Assembly: GCA_040877625.1 (NCBI GenBank) | Contig: JBBDNK010000034.1 | Span: 124,001-188,000, forward strand | DNA: 64,000 bases | DNA from: Methylonatrum sp040877625 | Lineage (GTDB): Bacteria; Pseudomonadota; Gammaproteobacteria; Nitrococcales; Aquisalimonadaceae | Direction: 5' to 3' | Shown here: positions 1 through 8,771 of the stretch, one piece after another | Layout: every line of letters starts with the position of its first letter | Numbering within the stretch: the stretch's first letter is position 1 | The notes under the pieces: generated by a model | Database searches by the model: none | Told to the model about the DNA's origin: nothing | The model's input: only the letters and a program-made list of their open reading frames with translations | Translations under genes and position numbers: made by a program

Positions 1-1023
1 AAGGCAGAAACACACCGCCGAATTGGCCGCCGAGCCCCGGCCCTGGCAAAGGATGCCCTGGCTGCGGGCGAAATCGACGATGTCATGCACGGTGAGAAAG
101 TAGGGCTCGTAGCGCATGTCCGCGATCAGCCCCAGTTCATGGTCCAGTTGTTTCCGAACTGTCGCCGGTACACCCTCCGGCCAGCGTCCTCCGGCGCCCT
201 GCAGCGTCAGTTCCCGCAGGTAGTCGGTGGCGGTTCGCCCCGAGGGAACCAGTTCGTCCGGGTATTCATAGCGCAGTTCATCCAGACGAAAGCGGCAGAG
301 CCCGGCAATGCGCAGGCTCTCCGCCAGTAGAGCGGGCGGATGCAGGCTGCGCAGCGTGGCCAGGCTGCGCAGGTGCCGCTCGCCATTGGGCAACCGTTCG
401 AGCCCCAGCGCCGCCACCGGCCGGTTCAGCCGTATCGCGGTGAGGGTATCCTGCAGGGCGCGCCTGCCGCGCCGGTGCATGTGGACATCGCCCGCCGCCG
501 CCAGCGGCAGGCCCACGGCAGCCCCCAGGGTCTGCAGGTGTTTCAGCCGCGCACGGTCGTCCGGGCCACGGAACAGTTCCACGGCAAGCCAGCCCCGTTC
601 CCGGAACAGCGATGCGAACCAGGTGACGGCCTCCTGATCCACCTGTACACCGGGGATCAGCAGCGCCAGACAATCCGGCACCGTGGCGTGGAGATCTTCC
701 CGGCATAATCGATACCGCCCCTTGGGTGCGCTGGTCCGCCCCAGGCTCACCAGCGCCGAAAGCTGCCCGTAAGCCTGCCGGGTGGGCGCCAGCAATACCA
801 CCGTGGGGCCGTCCGTCAGCCGCAGTTCGGTGCCCACAATCAGTTTCAGTGTTGTTTCCCGCGCCGCCAGATGCGCCCGTACCACCCCGGCCACCGAGCA
901 CTCATCGGTGATGGCCAATGCTTCATACCCCAACTCCAGGGCACGCGCCACGAGCTCCTCCGGATGCGATGCACCGCGGAGAAAGGTGAAGTTACTGATG
1001 CAGTGGAGTTCGGCATAGGGCAT
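1..1023 (-). CDS. dnaE2: Error-prone DNA polymerase DnaE2, N-terminal part (runs off window start)
   Basis: An open frame of 341 codons runs from ATG at 1023 to the window edge without a stop. It starts MPYAELHCISNFTFLRGASH, the characteristic PHP-domain opening of DnaE2, and the last visible residues carry the C-family polymerase signature GRGSAANS (about 328-335). DnaE2 is the SOS-induced translesion polymerase that works with ImuA and ImuB on the beta clamp. The usual lexA-imuA-imuB-dnaE2 cassette is split here: imuAB lies about 5.4 kb away on the same strand. No Shine-Dalgarno precedes the ATG, and a LexA box lies only 7 bases upstream, so a leaderless mRNA is likely. The rest of the gene lies outside the window. 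Confidence 0.95.
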   Translation of the reverse strand, partial: MPYAELHCISNFTFLRGASHPEELVARALELGYEALAITDECSVAGVVRAHLAARETTLKLIVGTELRLTDGPTVVLLAPTRQAYGQLSALVSLGRTSAPKGRYRLCREDLHATVPDCLALLIPGVQVDQEAVTWFASLFRERGWLAVELFRGPDDRARLKHLQTLGAAVGLPLAAAGDVHMHRRGRRALQDTLTAIRLNRPVAALGLERLPNGERHLRSLATLRSLHPPALLAESLRIAGLCRFRLDELRYEYPDELVPSGRTATDYLRELTLQGAGGRWPEGVPATVRKQLDHELGLIADMRYEPYFLTVHDIVDFARSQGILCQGRGSAANSAVCFCL

Positions 1024-1030
1024 GGAATAA

Positions 1031-1046
1031 CTGTATATAAATACAG
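1031..1046 (-). promoter_or_regulatory. LexA box overlapping dnaE2 promoter
   Basis: CTGTATATAAATACAG fits the CTGT-N8-ACAG LexA operator exactly. The symmetry extends to 1021-1056, a 36-base palindrome broken only at its centre and including the dnaE2 start codon. On the minus strand a TTGCAT (1054-1059), 16-base spacer, TATACA (1032-1037) promoter overlaps the box. It would place the transcription start at about 1023-1025, on the start codon. Confidence 0.9.
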
Positions 1047-1169
1047 TTATTCCATGCAACGTCCTGTTTGCTGAATGTACGCAAGCCGGAGCAAGGTGCC
1101 GCGATCAGGTGCGAAACCAACGGCTGCCCGATGGCTTGCGGCGAAGGGGGCTATCCTCGGTAATGCGGT

Positions 1170-1724
1170 TCAGAAGCGGAACTGCAGGTTGATCGAGCCC
1201 ATGTCCAGATCGGTATCGTTGAGGGCCAGACGGTCGTACTCGAGTCGCAGATCGGTATGATCGGTCAGCATGAAGCGTGCGCCGACCCCGTAGAACAGGT
1301 CGTTACCATCGTCGCTGCGGCTGAGAGGGCCATACTCGCGCTTGCGGTCCCAGAACAATTGGCCGACCTTGGCGTAGGGCGCGAAGTATTGTGTCAGCGG
1401 TAGCGCCGCAATGCCGGCAATCGTCCAGCCGTCGGCTTCCATGGTGGCGTTGCCGTCTTCTGTGCGACCGAAATCGGTATACCCGACTTCGAGCGAGAAA
1501 ACACGGTTGATTTCAAATCCGCCGAATGCCTTCCAGGCGCTGCGGTCGTCTTTCAGGTTTTCGTCTTCGTCGAGAAAGTCTTCGTCGTTGAGTCGGTAAT
1601 AGCCGAGCCCGCCGCCGAGATAGGCGCGCAGTTCCGATTGGGTGGCGGCCTGGCCCGATACGCCGGCCGGCGTGGTGATCAGGCCGATAATGACGAGTGG
1701 TATAAACGTGGTTCGTTTCAACAT
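1170..1724 (-). CDS. Outer-membrane beta-barrel protein (OmpA/OprF-like 8-strand barrel)
   Basis: A protein of 184 aa with an N-terminal signal peptide (basic MLKR, hydrophobic run to about residue 24, then QAATQSE). Alternating amphipathic strands follow, such as AYLGGGLGYY and FFGVGARFML-like segments, and it ends in an aromatic residue (LQFRF), the usual outer-membrane barrel C-terminus. It fits the OmpA-like transmembrane barrel or surface-antigen families; there is no peptidoglycan-binding domain. The acidic loop DEDFLDEDENLKDD near residues 48-61 could bind cations or simply reflect a salt-adapted proteome. The small lipoprotein at 1755-1913 lies 30 bases upstream on the same strand, so the two may be cotranscribed. 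The specific function is unknown. Confidence 0.75.
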   Translation of the reverse strand: MLKRTTFIPLVIIGLITTPAGVSGQAATQSELRAYLGGGLGYYRLNDEDFLDEDENLKDDRSAWKAFGGFEINRVFSLEVGYTDFGRTEDGNATMEADGWTIAGIAALPLTQYFAPYAKVGQLFWDRKREYGPLSRSDDGNDLFYGVGARFMLTDHTDLRLEYDRLALNDTDLDMGSINLQFRF

Positions 1725-1754
1725 TCGTTTTTCCTCATCAGAAGGATTGCACTG

Positions 1755-1913
1755 TCAGTCGTTCTCGAAGCGATCTTCCGCATCGTCCACGGTGTCATCT
1801 ATCTTCTCGCCCGCCTCCTCGGCGGGACCCTGGACTTCACAGCCGACCAGCCCGAGGCTGCCGAATGCGATGAGCAGCAACGCAACGAACAGCAAGTGCC
1901 GCATGCTTCCCAT
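1755..1913 (-). CDS. Small lipoprotein
   Basis: A 52-aa frame starting ATG at 1913, preceded on the minus strand by AAGGAGAT at a good distance. The product has a short basic N-terminus, a hydrophobic stretch and a lipobox LVGC (Cys25). An acidic, helical tail follows (AEEAGEKIDDTVDDAEDRFEND), a composition typical of the very small Glu/Asp-rich lipoproteins found in many gammaproteobacteria. An alternative in-frame ATG lies at 1904. The mature peptide would be about 28 residues, tethered to a membrane. Function is unknown; a role in envelope stress, as in entericidin-like lipoproteins, is only a guess. It probably shares a transcript with the downstream barrel protein. Confidence 0.7.
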   Translation of the reverse strand: MGSMRHLLFVALLLIAFGSLGLVGCEVQGPAEEAGEKIDDTVDDAEDRFEND

Positions 1914-2203
1914 AACGATCTCCTTTGGATGCAATACCGCCCCATGCTTCGCAAAAGCTGTGCCACGGCATGGTTTCCTGATGAAAAACAGGCAGATGAC
2001 GAGAGGTCGAGGATTGGCGTCCAGGCGTGAGTCCGGCTCGGGGGAGGTGAGGCGTGGGCAATAGGGAACGTGTTTTGGAGCGTTTATTTATCTATCTGAT
2101 TTAAAAGAATAAATGATGTCGCCGTTCGGCAACTGTCCGAATGCCGAGTGTTGTTGATAACGGGCCGACATTGTCGAAATCTGCCCGCCAGGATAGTGTC
2201 TCC

Positions 2204-3061
2204 CTAGGGCAGGTGACGTTTACGGAACTCGCTTGGCGAGAGTTGTTTGAAGGCCTTGAACTGGCGGTAGAAGTTCGACAGGTTCTGATAGCCAACCTTC
2301 TCGGCGATGTTATAGACCGGATCGTCCCGTTCCAGCAACAGGGCGCAGGCCTTGCCGATGCGGAGTTCGGCCACGTAATCGGTAAAGGTCTGGCCGGTGT
2401 GCCGTTTGAAAAAGCGGATGAAGGTGCTCTGGCCCATGCCGAATCGCCGGGCAAGCCGGTCCACATAGATCGGGGCCGTGTAATTGTCCTGGATGTAATG
2501 CAGCACGCTGGTCAGTTTGCGTTGCCCGCGCGGCGGTGTGATCCGGCCGCCGTAGCGGGACGACGCCAGGCAGTCGGGAGCGTTTGCCGCCAGCAGATTC
2601 AATACCTGCAGCATGTGGACAAAACGCTCCCGGGGCTCAAGGCTGCCCAGGCCGGTGATGAGTGAACGGGCGCGTTGCCGGGTTTCCGGGGAAAACTCCA
2701 GCCCCTGTTCCGCGCGCCGGAACAGATCGGCAAGACCCTGAAACTCCACAAAGCTTCTCGTCAGCGTCTGCACCCACTCGGACGTAAACCACAATACGAA
2801 GATCTGTATCGGCTGGGCGGTATCGATGCGTTCCTTCACGCTCCAGCTATGCGGCAGATTTGAACCCAGCAGCACCAGATCGTCGGGGCCGAAGTGGCCG
2901 ATATGGTCGCCGACGTAACGCAGGCCGCGGGCGTTCAGCGTCAGCGTGATCTCGTATTCCGGGTGGCAGTGCCAGGTGAAGGGATAATGCTCGACCGAAT
3001 TGCAGAAAAACCCCCAGGAGCTGGTGGCCGGTAGAATAATCCGTTCGCTGGTCAATCTCAT
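2204..3061 (-). CDS. AraC/XylS-family transcriptional regulator
   Basis: A protein of 285 aa. The N-terminal half is a cupin-like sensor domain (HCHPEYEITLTLNARGLRYVGDH, about residues 31-55, with the His-rich metal/sugar-binding strand seen in AraC cupins). The C-terminal ~100 residues hold two helix-turn-helix motifs: VDRLARRFGMGQSTFIRFFK and IAEKVGYQNLSNFYRQFKAF, followed by SPSEFRKR. The ATG is 12 bases downstream of the phosphoglucomutase stop, so it is probably the last gene of a GH65-pgmB-araC transcript. It likely controls use of the disaccharide; the ligand cannot be read from sequence. Confidence 0.88.
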   Translation of the reverse strand: MRLTSERIILPATSSWGFFCNSVEHYPFTWHCHPEYEITLTLNARGLRYVGDHIGHFGPDDLVLLGSNLPHSWSVKERIDTAQPIQIFVLWFTSEWVQTLTRSFVEFQGLADLFRRAEQGLEFSPETRQRARSLITGLGSLEPRERFVHMLQVLNLLAANAPDCLASSRYGGRITPPRGQRKLTSVLHYIQDNYTAPIYVDRLARRFGMGQSTFIRFFKRHTGQTFTDYVAELRIGKACALLLERDDPVYNIAEKVGYQNLSNFYRQFKAFKQLSPSEFRKRHLP

Positions 3062-3073
3062 GGCGTTGCCGCC

Positions 3074-3742
3074 TCAGCCCGTCTCGGCCCGGTTGATGTA
3101 GTCCGAAAGCCGGAACGCAGTCAGCCCGGGGATCACGTGATCCGCCTGAGTCAATACAGCGGGATCGCCGACGCCGATCGCATACATTCCTGCCGATTTG
3201 ATGGATTCAATACCCGCCAGGGAGTCTTCCACGCCGATGCAGGCCTGCGGCGCAACCCCCAGATGATGGGCCGCGGTGAGAAAGATTTCCGGGTCCGGTT
3301 TGCCCCTGGCGATCCGACTGGCGTCGACGACGTAGTCGAAGCGACCGGCGATATCCAGCCGGTCGAGCACGGTGAATGCGTTCCTGCTGACGGATGCCAG
3401 GCCGACCTTGAGCCCGGCCGCCCGAACCGAGTCCAGCGCCTCCAGTGCGCCGGGAAGCAGATCGTCGGCCGACATGGTGGCGATGAGCTGCTGATAGTCG
3501 ACGTTCTTGCGGTCGGCCAGCGCGCGCTTCTCGTCCTGTGAATAGGGTCGGGCGGATTGCGCCAGAATCAGGTCGAGAGAGCCTTGCCGGTCGATGCCTT
3601 TCAGACGCTCATTGAACGCTTCGTCGAAAGCCACGCCCTGGCTCTCCGCCAGCCGTTTCCAGGCCAGGAAGTGGTAATGGGCGGTATCGGTTATTACGCC
3701 ATCGAGGTCGAAGATGACGGCATTACAGGCCAATCTGATCAC
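3074..3742 (-). CDS. pgmB: Beta-phosphoglucomutase (HAD superfamily)
   Basis: A protein of 222 aa from a GTG start with AAGGT nine bases upstream. It carries HAD motif I FDLDGVITDTA (nucleophile Asp12, acid/base Asp14), a helical cap (HYHFLAWKRLAESQG, typical of beta-PGM), motif II in GLASVSRNA, the KPDPEIFL lysine motif and the VEDSLAGIESIKSAGM acidic motif. It interconverts beta-glucose-1-phosphate and glucose-6-phosphate. It lies 53 bases downstream of the GH65 phosphorylase, whose product is beta-G1P, so the pair forms a short catabolic route from an alpha-linked disaccharide to glycolysis. Length and motifs fit the family well. Confidence 0.92.
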   Translation of the reverse strand: MIRLACNAVIFDLDGVITDTAHYHFLAWKRLAESQGVAFDEAFNERLKGIDRQGSLDLILAQSARPYSQDEKRALADRKNVDYQQLIATMSADDLLPGALEALDSVRAAGLKVGLASVSRNAFTVLDRLDIAGRFDYVVDASRIARGKPDPEIFLTAAHHLGVAPQACIGVEDSLAGIESIKSAGMYAIGVGDPAVLTQADHVIPGLTAFRLSDYINRAETG

Positions 3743-3795
3743 GGGTTAACACCTTGTTGTCGTTGCTGTCCATTTGCGTACACCGCGGCCGGCGT

Positions 3796-6198
3796 TCATT
3801 CGGCTGCCGTCTGCAGGCCCAAGGCCGTCTGGTCGGTATTCAGCGGCGCAATCCCGGCAGTCTGAGCCGGCTGGTCGGGTGTCAGCCGAATGGCCTGCGC
3901 CTGGTGGCGGAATGTGATGCTGTCTCCTTCGAGCAGCCGGTACTCTGCCTGGTCCTGTTTCACATGAACGTGCAGCAGGCGCCCCTGGATGCGGACCTTG
4001 AACTGATAATGCCGCCATTGTTCCGGCAGGTATGGGGAAAAGCTCAAACTGCCGTCGTACACGCGCATGCCGGCAAAACCATGGACCATACCCATCCACG
4101 TGCCGGCCATGGCCGCGGTGTGCACGCCGTATTGCGTATTCGCGTGCGTGTTGTCGAGATCCAGGCGCGCGGTTTCCATGAAGTAGCCATAAGCCTTGTC
4201 GCGATAACCGATTTCGGACGCGATGATGCTGAAAATGCATGACGACAGTGAGGAATCGTGGGTGGTGATGGCCTCGTAATAATCGAAGTCCCGCATTTTC
4301 TGATCCAGGCTGAACCGGTTGCCGCGCAGCAGCAGCGCAAGCACTACGTCCGCCTGCTTGCAGACCTGATGGCGGTAGATCACCAGCGGGTGGTAGTGCA
4401 GCAGCAAGGGATAGTTCTGCTCGGGCGTGGCCGCGAAGTCCCACACCACTTTGGAGAGAAAGCTGTCATCCTGCGGGTGAATGCCGAGCCCCTCGTCATA
4501 GGGCAGGTACATGTGCTCGGCCGCGCGCCACCAGCGGGCAGGTTCGTCGTCCTCCAGATCGATGGCACGGGCCAGCGACTTGAACTCGGCCGGGTACCTG
4601 TCCCTCAGCATGTCCGCGACATCGGCCGCGTACTGCAGGTGCAACTGTGCCAGTGTGTTGGTGTAGTAATTGTTGTTCACCAGCGCGGTATACTCGTCGG
4701 GACCGGTGACCTCGTTGATGCAGAAGCGCCCGCCCTTGTTGTCGATGTAGCCGCCGATGCCCATCCAGATTCGGGCGGTCTCCATGACCATCTCGGCGCC
4801 GGCGTGGACCAGAAAGGCTTCATCACCGGTTACTTCCACGTACTGCTTTACGGAATATGCGATATCGGCATTGATATGGTACTGGGCGGTGCCGGCCGGG
4901 AAATACGAGGAACACTCATCACCGTCGATGGTGCGCCAGGGGTACAAGGCCCCCTTCGCATGCGCCAGCTGCCGTGCGCGCTCCCGGGCCTTGGGAAGGC
5001 TGCCGCAGCGGAACTCCAGCAGTTTCCTGGCGATATCCGGCTTCGTGTACAGGAAAAACGGGAACACGTAGATCTCGGTGTCCCAGAAATAATGGCCTTC
5101 GTAGCCTTCACCGGTCACACCCTTGGCGGCGATGTTGGTCTTGCCGTCGCGGCCGACCGACTGCAGCAGATGGAACTGGTTGAAGCGGATGCCCTGCTGC
5201 AGGGCGTCGTCGCCGGCAATTTCCACGTCCGCCTGCTGCCAGAACGCTTGGAGGTACTCGGCCTGCGAGGTACACAGCGTGTCGAAGCCAGCGGTTCTGG
5301 CCACGCCAAGCACCTGCTTCGCCCGCGGCAGCAGCTCGGCCTCGGGGTAGTCCCTGGATGAGAAGTAACAGCCAAATTTGGTAAGACAAACCGGCTTGCC
5401 CTCGGTGGCGAACACGTCGTACCACTGCTCCACACGCTGATCGTGGGTAACGGTTTCCCTGTCGACGGTTTGGCCATTGCCGTCCTTGAGCTCGCTTTCG
5501 ATTGCGCTGACCAGGTTGAAGCCACTGTTGCGGGTACGGTGCACCAGCGCGCAGAAGGCATCGGTCTGTTCCAGGTCGATCAGTTGCAATGCCGCACCGG
5601 AGTAGGCCGAGCCCGCGCGCGGGTCGTCGCCAACTTCGAGGTTTTTTACCTGCCCATCAAGTGCCGAGAGCAGCTGAATTCTGCCGGAGAAGTTCAGTGG
5701 CTCCACGCTGTACCGGATGGCGAACAGGTGTTTGTCATTGAAACTGACCAGCCGCTGGCTGGTGACGGCAATATGGCGGCCCTGGGGAGACATCCATTCC
5801 ACTAACCGAGTCAGAACGCCGGTGCGGAAATCCAGTGATCGTTCGTATTTGAGGACGCGCCCCTGCAGCAGGTCGAACCGCTCGCCCTCGATGCTCAGCT
5901 CGATCCGCTTGCCGTTCGGGGCATTGAGCATGAACTGGTTTCGTCTGGCCAGGCCGTAGGCGCCTTCCGGGTAATGGATAGGCTCGGATTCGTAAAAACC
6001 ATTAAGGTAGGTGCCGTCCAGCGAGGTACCCGCCGGGCCGTTGTAACCCTCTTCATGGGTGCCGCGCAGACCGACGTAACCGTTGCCCAGGGCGAACAGG
6101 GTTTCGTCGAGGAAGTTGGATTCAGTGTCGAAGCCGGTCTCGGTGATGCGCCATGGTTCCAGCGCGAAGGTCTGTTGCTGATTGCTCCGGTTACGCAT
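3796..6198 (-). CDS. Glycoside hydrolase family 65 disaccharide phosphorylase
   Basis: An 800-aa protein with GH65 architecture: N-terminal beta-sandwich (GNGYVGLRGTHEEGY near the start), alpha/alpha-barrel catalytic domain and C-terminal beta region. The general-acid glutamate lies in GPDEYTALVNNNYYTN (Glu about 502). EGYEGHYFWDTEIY and KQADVVLALL are further family motifs, and the phosphate loop is near THDSSLSSCIFS. The family cleaves maltose, trehalose, kojibiose or nigerose with phosphate to beta-glucose-1-phosphate. The TALVNNNYYTN variant recalls kojibiose-type enzymes, but the substrate is uncertain. pgmB directly downstream supports phosphorolysis. I chose ATG 6198, which has AGGA eight bases upstream; an in-frame GTG at 6228 is possible. 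There is no signal peptide, so it is cytoplasmic. Confidence 0.9.
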   Translation of the reverse strand: MRNRSNQQQTFALEPWRITETGFDTESNFLDETLFALGNGYVGLRGTHEEGYNGPAGTSLDGTYLNGFYESEPIHYPEGAYGLARRNQFMLNAPNGKRIELSIEGERFDLLQGRVLKYERSLDFRTGVLTRLVEWMSPQGRHIAVTSQRLVSFNDKHLFAIRYSVEPLNFSGRIQLLSALDGQVKNLEVGDDPRAGSAYSGAALQLIDLEQTDAFCALVHRTRNSGFNLVSAIESELKDGNGQTVDRETVTHDQRVEQWYDVFATEGKPVCLTKFGCYFSSRDYPEAELLPRAKQVLGVARTAGFDTLCTSQAEYLQAFWQQADVEIAGDDALQQGIRFNQFHLLQSVGRDGKTNIAAKGVTGEGYEGHYFWDTEIYVFPFFLYTKPDIARKLLEFRCGSLPKARERARQLAHAKGALYPWRTIDGDECSSYFPAGTAQYHINADIAYSVKQYVEVTGDEAFLVHAGAEMVMETARIWMGIGGYIDNKGGRFCINEVTGPDEYTALVNNNYYTNTLAQLHLQYAADVADMLRDRYPAEFKSLARAIDLEDDEPARWWRAAEHMYLPYDEGLGIHPQDDSFLSKVVWDFAATPEQNYPLLLHYHPLVIYRHQVCKQADVVLALLLRGNRFSLDQKMRDFDYYEAITTHDSSLSSCIFSIIASEIGYRDKAYGYFMETARLDLDNTHANTQYGVHTAAMAGTWMGMVHGFAGMRVYDGSLSFSPYLPEQWRHYQFKVRIQGRLLHVHVKQDQAEYRLLEGDSITFRHQAQAIRLTPDQPAQTAGIAPLNTDQTALGLQTAAE

Positions 6199-6432
6199 GC
6201 CCTGTGTCCTTTGGTTATCTTGCGCCACCCCGGTGGGTTGGGTCGGCGCTTTTCCGTTTGCTGAGTGCTGCAGTTTTATAGAGCCAATCAGGCGTTCGAA
6301 ACAGGTCCAAGCATGTCGCTTTGCTGTACTTTCTGCTCAGTTTTGGTTGTGCCCTGCAACAAAGGCGGCGGGGTAACCGGCTGAATTCAAAAGTTTAACA
6401 CCTGCAAAAACCGTATTCACTATGCCGGTTGG

Positions 6433-7860
6433 CTAGCCGAAAAAACCGTGCAGGTACCAGCTCCGGGGTGGTCGCCGGTCGCGATAGATCCAGATCAGGG
6501 CGCCGGTAGAGGCGCGGGCGGTGTAATAATCGCGGCTGATATCGTCGCCATCCCACCAGCCGGTTTCGATACGCTCCGGTGTGCTGCCCAGCACCAGCGG
6601 ACCGTTCCAGGAAGGGCGGCCCTGATGCTGTTTCAGCAGGTGAGGTCGGGCCAAAAGCCACAGTGGGCGGTGGGAATTGGATTGCTGGTTGCCGGGCCGG
6701 TCCGGGGGCGCTGCCTTCCAGGCCCGCTCCGGGCGGTGCTCCGGCACAGTCTCCATGCCGTGAACGGTGTTCTCTCCGAGTCGCGCGGTCAGCCGCTCGA
6801 CAAGGTGTTGCCAGTACCGCTGATGCTGGCGGCCAGGGTCGTCCAGCAGCATCACCGGCTCCGGTGCCAGGGGCAGGAACCGAACGGCATCCAGGCCCAC
6901 CGCGATCACCGGCGCTTGCAGGGGCTGGCGTTGCAATCGCTCCCGGCTGACTGCCAGCAGGCGTCCGGGAGCGCGGCTCGGGGTCTGCAGGCCCGCGCTG
7001 AGACGGGTGGGCGGCCGACGTTCGTGGTGCAGGCGGATATCCACTTGCTGTACTCCGGCCTCCAGGCTGCGCAACAGACCAGCCAGATCCTGCAACAGCC
7101 GCTGCAGGGCGAACAGCACGGACTCCACCTCATGCGCCTCGCCGGGCAGTGGCTGCTCGGCGTGGAACACATGGGCGGCCCGATAGGCTCGCCGCGGATC
7201 AGGCTGCTCTCCCAGGGCGCGTTCAAGCTGCAGCAGCAGATCCCCGCCCAGGCGGCGGCCCAAATCCGCCCGGGGCAGTGCCAGACAGTCTCCCAGCGTG
7301 TGCAGGCCCAGGCCGGCGAGGGCTTCCCGTTGCCGGGTGTCGAGGTCCAGCAAGCTGCACGAGAGGTCGGCCAGACGCCGGCGCAGCCGTGTGCGATCGA
7401 GCACCGGGGTGTCATCTTCGGCCAGGGTCAGCAACCAGGCCGCGCCGGGGGTAGGTGCCACGGCGCGGGCGGTTTCGTAGCCCAGCGTTGCGAGATCATC
7501 GTCGATGCGTTTCAGCAATGCGCCAATGCCGCCGAACAGGCGCAGGCTGCCGCCGATTTCCAGTATCACGCCGTTGGGGGGGTGAAGACTGACGTAACTG
7601 CTGTAGTGCAGTGCCCGGTCCGCAAGTCTCTGTAGCGCACTTTGTTCCGCCGCGGTATCACGGTTAATCAGCGCCAGCGTCGGACAGAGCGCGCCGGCCT
7701 GGGTTGCCCGCATGCCCGCCCGTGCGCCTGCCGTCGCGGCCGCGGGGCTGACGGCAAGCAGCAACGGCCCCTCCACCACGGCCAGAGGGGTGTCTGCCGG
7801 TCGGCTTCGGCCGAACACGTCCAGGCATAGCCGGGGGAAATGAAGTGCAAGCCAGAGCAT
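6433..7860 (-). CDS. imuB: ImuB, inactive Y-family polymerase-like mutagenesis protein
   Basis: A 475-aa DinP/UmuC-like protein, somewhat shorter than many ImuB. The N-terminus MLWLALHFPRLCLDVF resembles Y-family polymerases but lacks their catalytic aspartates, as expected for ImuB, which is a clamp-binding hub rather than a polymerase. A DinB-like fold with a little-finger region follows. The C-terminus ends IWIYRDRRPPRSWYLHGFFG, the conserved ImuB tail. It acts with ImuA and DnaE2 in SOS mutagenesis. It is the third gene of lexA-imuA-imuB, starting 66 bases after the imuA stop, and is presumably expressed from the LexA-controlled promoter upstream of lexA. Confidence 0.93.
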   Translation of the reverse strand: MLWLALHFPRLCLDVFGRSRPADTPLAVVEGPLLLAVSPAAATAGARAGMRATQAGALCPTLALINRDTAAEQSALQRLADRALHYSSYVSLHPPNGVILEIGGSLRLFGGIGALLKRIDDDLATLGYETARAVAPTPGAAWLLTLAEDDTPVLDRTRLRRRLADLSCSLLDLDTRQREALAGLGLHTLGDCLALPRADLGRRLGGDLLLQLERALGEQPDPRRAYRAAHVFHAEQPLPGEAHEVESVLFALQRLLQDLAGLLRSLEAGVQQVDIRLHHERRPPTRLSAGLQTPSRAPGRLLAVSRERLQRQPLQAPVIAVGLDAVRFLPLAPEPVMLLDDPGRQHQRYWQHLVERLTARLGENTVHGMETVPEHRPERAWKAAPPDRPGNQQSNSHRPLWLLARPHLLKQHQGRPSWNGPLVLGSTPERIETGWWDGDDISRDYYTARASTGALIWIYRDRRPPRSWYLHGFFG

Positions 7861-7926
7861 GGCGGAGAGTGCCGTTAGCCCGCATGGCCCGGCTACCGGG
7901 CATTGAGGGCAGGCGTCGGGCCGGTG

Positions 7927-8685
7927 TCAGCGCAGTTTTTCGGGCTGTCGGACCAGGCGCAGCCGGCCATGCTTGCCGGGGGTTGTTTCGGCAGCCTCCA
8001 GAGGCAGGCTCATTTGCGGGAAGCAGGAGCGCGGCGATACCGGCATCGCGCGTACGCGAGGGCGGTCCAGATCCAGCCGGATCTGTTGACGCTGCATGCC
8101 GCCCCGGCACTTGAGCAGGGAGATCAGGGTGCCCTGCTCATCCTGTCGCAATCGCAGGCGCAGGGCCGCCGGAGAAGACTGATCGGCAGTGGTTTCGCGG
8201 CGGAACAGAATGCCCCAGGTGCCTCCGGCTTCGGCGGCAAGCTGCAGCCGGCGCAGTTGCCGCTCATCCGCTTGTGCCGGCCAGCCGAGCACGGCCGCAC
8301 AGGTGCCGGAGCGTAATGCCTGCTCCAGGGCCCAGAGTGCATCATGGCCTTTGCCGGAGGCGCGCGGATGCACCAGCAGAACATGAGAGAGATCGACCCC
8401 CTGGGCAGCCAGGGCGGGTGCATAAGGGATATGCGGCGGCGCGATGAGGGCGATCCAGCGGCCGGAGCGGCTTAGCCGCGCCAGCGCGGGCATCAGCAGG
8501 CGCAGTTCACCGATGCCGTACTGATCATGCAAGACCTCGGTGAGCGCGTTCTCCGGCCAGCCACCGCCCGGCAGGGCCTGGTCAAGTTCGGTAAAACCGC
8601 TTGGAATGGCGGCCTGTCTCGGGTTGCCGGTGCCGGCGCGCCAGATCCCCGGTTGCCGAAGCAGTTCGTGCATTGTGTCGTTCAT
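7927..8685 (-). CDS. imuA: ImuA, SOS mutagenesis RecA/SulA-like protein
   Basis: A 252-aa protein beginning MNDTMHELLRQPGIWRAG, with the family feature IPSGFTELDQALPGGGWPENALTEVLHD near residues 27-54. This is the ImuA/SulA-like RecA-fold start with a degenerate Walker region. WIALIAPPHIPYAPALAAQGVDLSHVLLVHP is also typical. ImuA partners ImuB and RecA in the mutasome that lets DnaE2 act on damaged templates. It lies 86 bases downstream of lexA and 66 bases upstream of imuB, all on one strand. The ATG is well placed and agrees with the family N-terminus. Confidence 0.92.
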   Translation of the reverse strand: MNDTMHELLRQPGIWRAGTGNPRQAAIPSGFTELDQALPGGGWPENALTEVLHDQYGIGELRLLMPALARLSRSGRWIALIAPPHIPYAPALAAQGVDLSHVLLVHPRASGKGHDALWALEQALRSGTCAAVLGWPAQADERQLRRLQLAAEAGGTWGILFRRETTADQSSPAALRLRLRQDEQGTLISLLKCRGGMQRQQIRLDLDRPRVRAMPVSPRSCFPQMSLPLEAAETTPGKHGRLRLVRQPEKLR

Positions 8686-8771
8686 GGCGGACCTCTTTGA
8701 GCGAATCTGGAGGAGCCTGCGGGGGGCGTGGCGCCGGCCGATGGCCGGCGATCTGCCCGTGGCGCAGGGCC

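Noticed and set aside
278..901. 207-codon minus-strand frame inside dnaE2
   Set aside because: Out of frame with the clear DnaE2 reading; Gly/Ala/Arg-rich, no recognisable motif.
2061..2110. AT-rich stretch before the small lipoprotein as an origin or UP element
   Set aside because: Only about 50 bases, no DnaA boxes or clear promoter hexamers at proper spacing.
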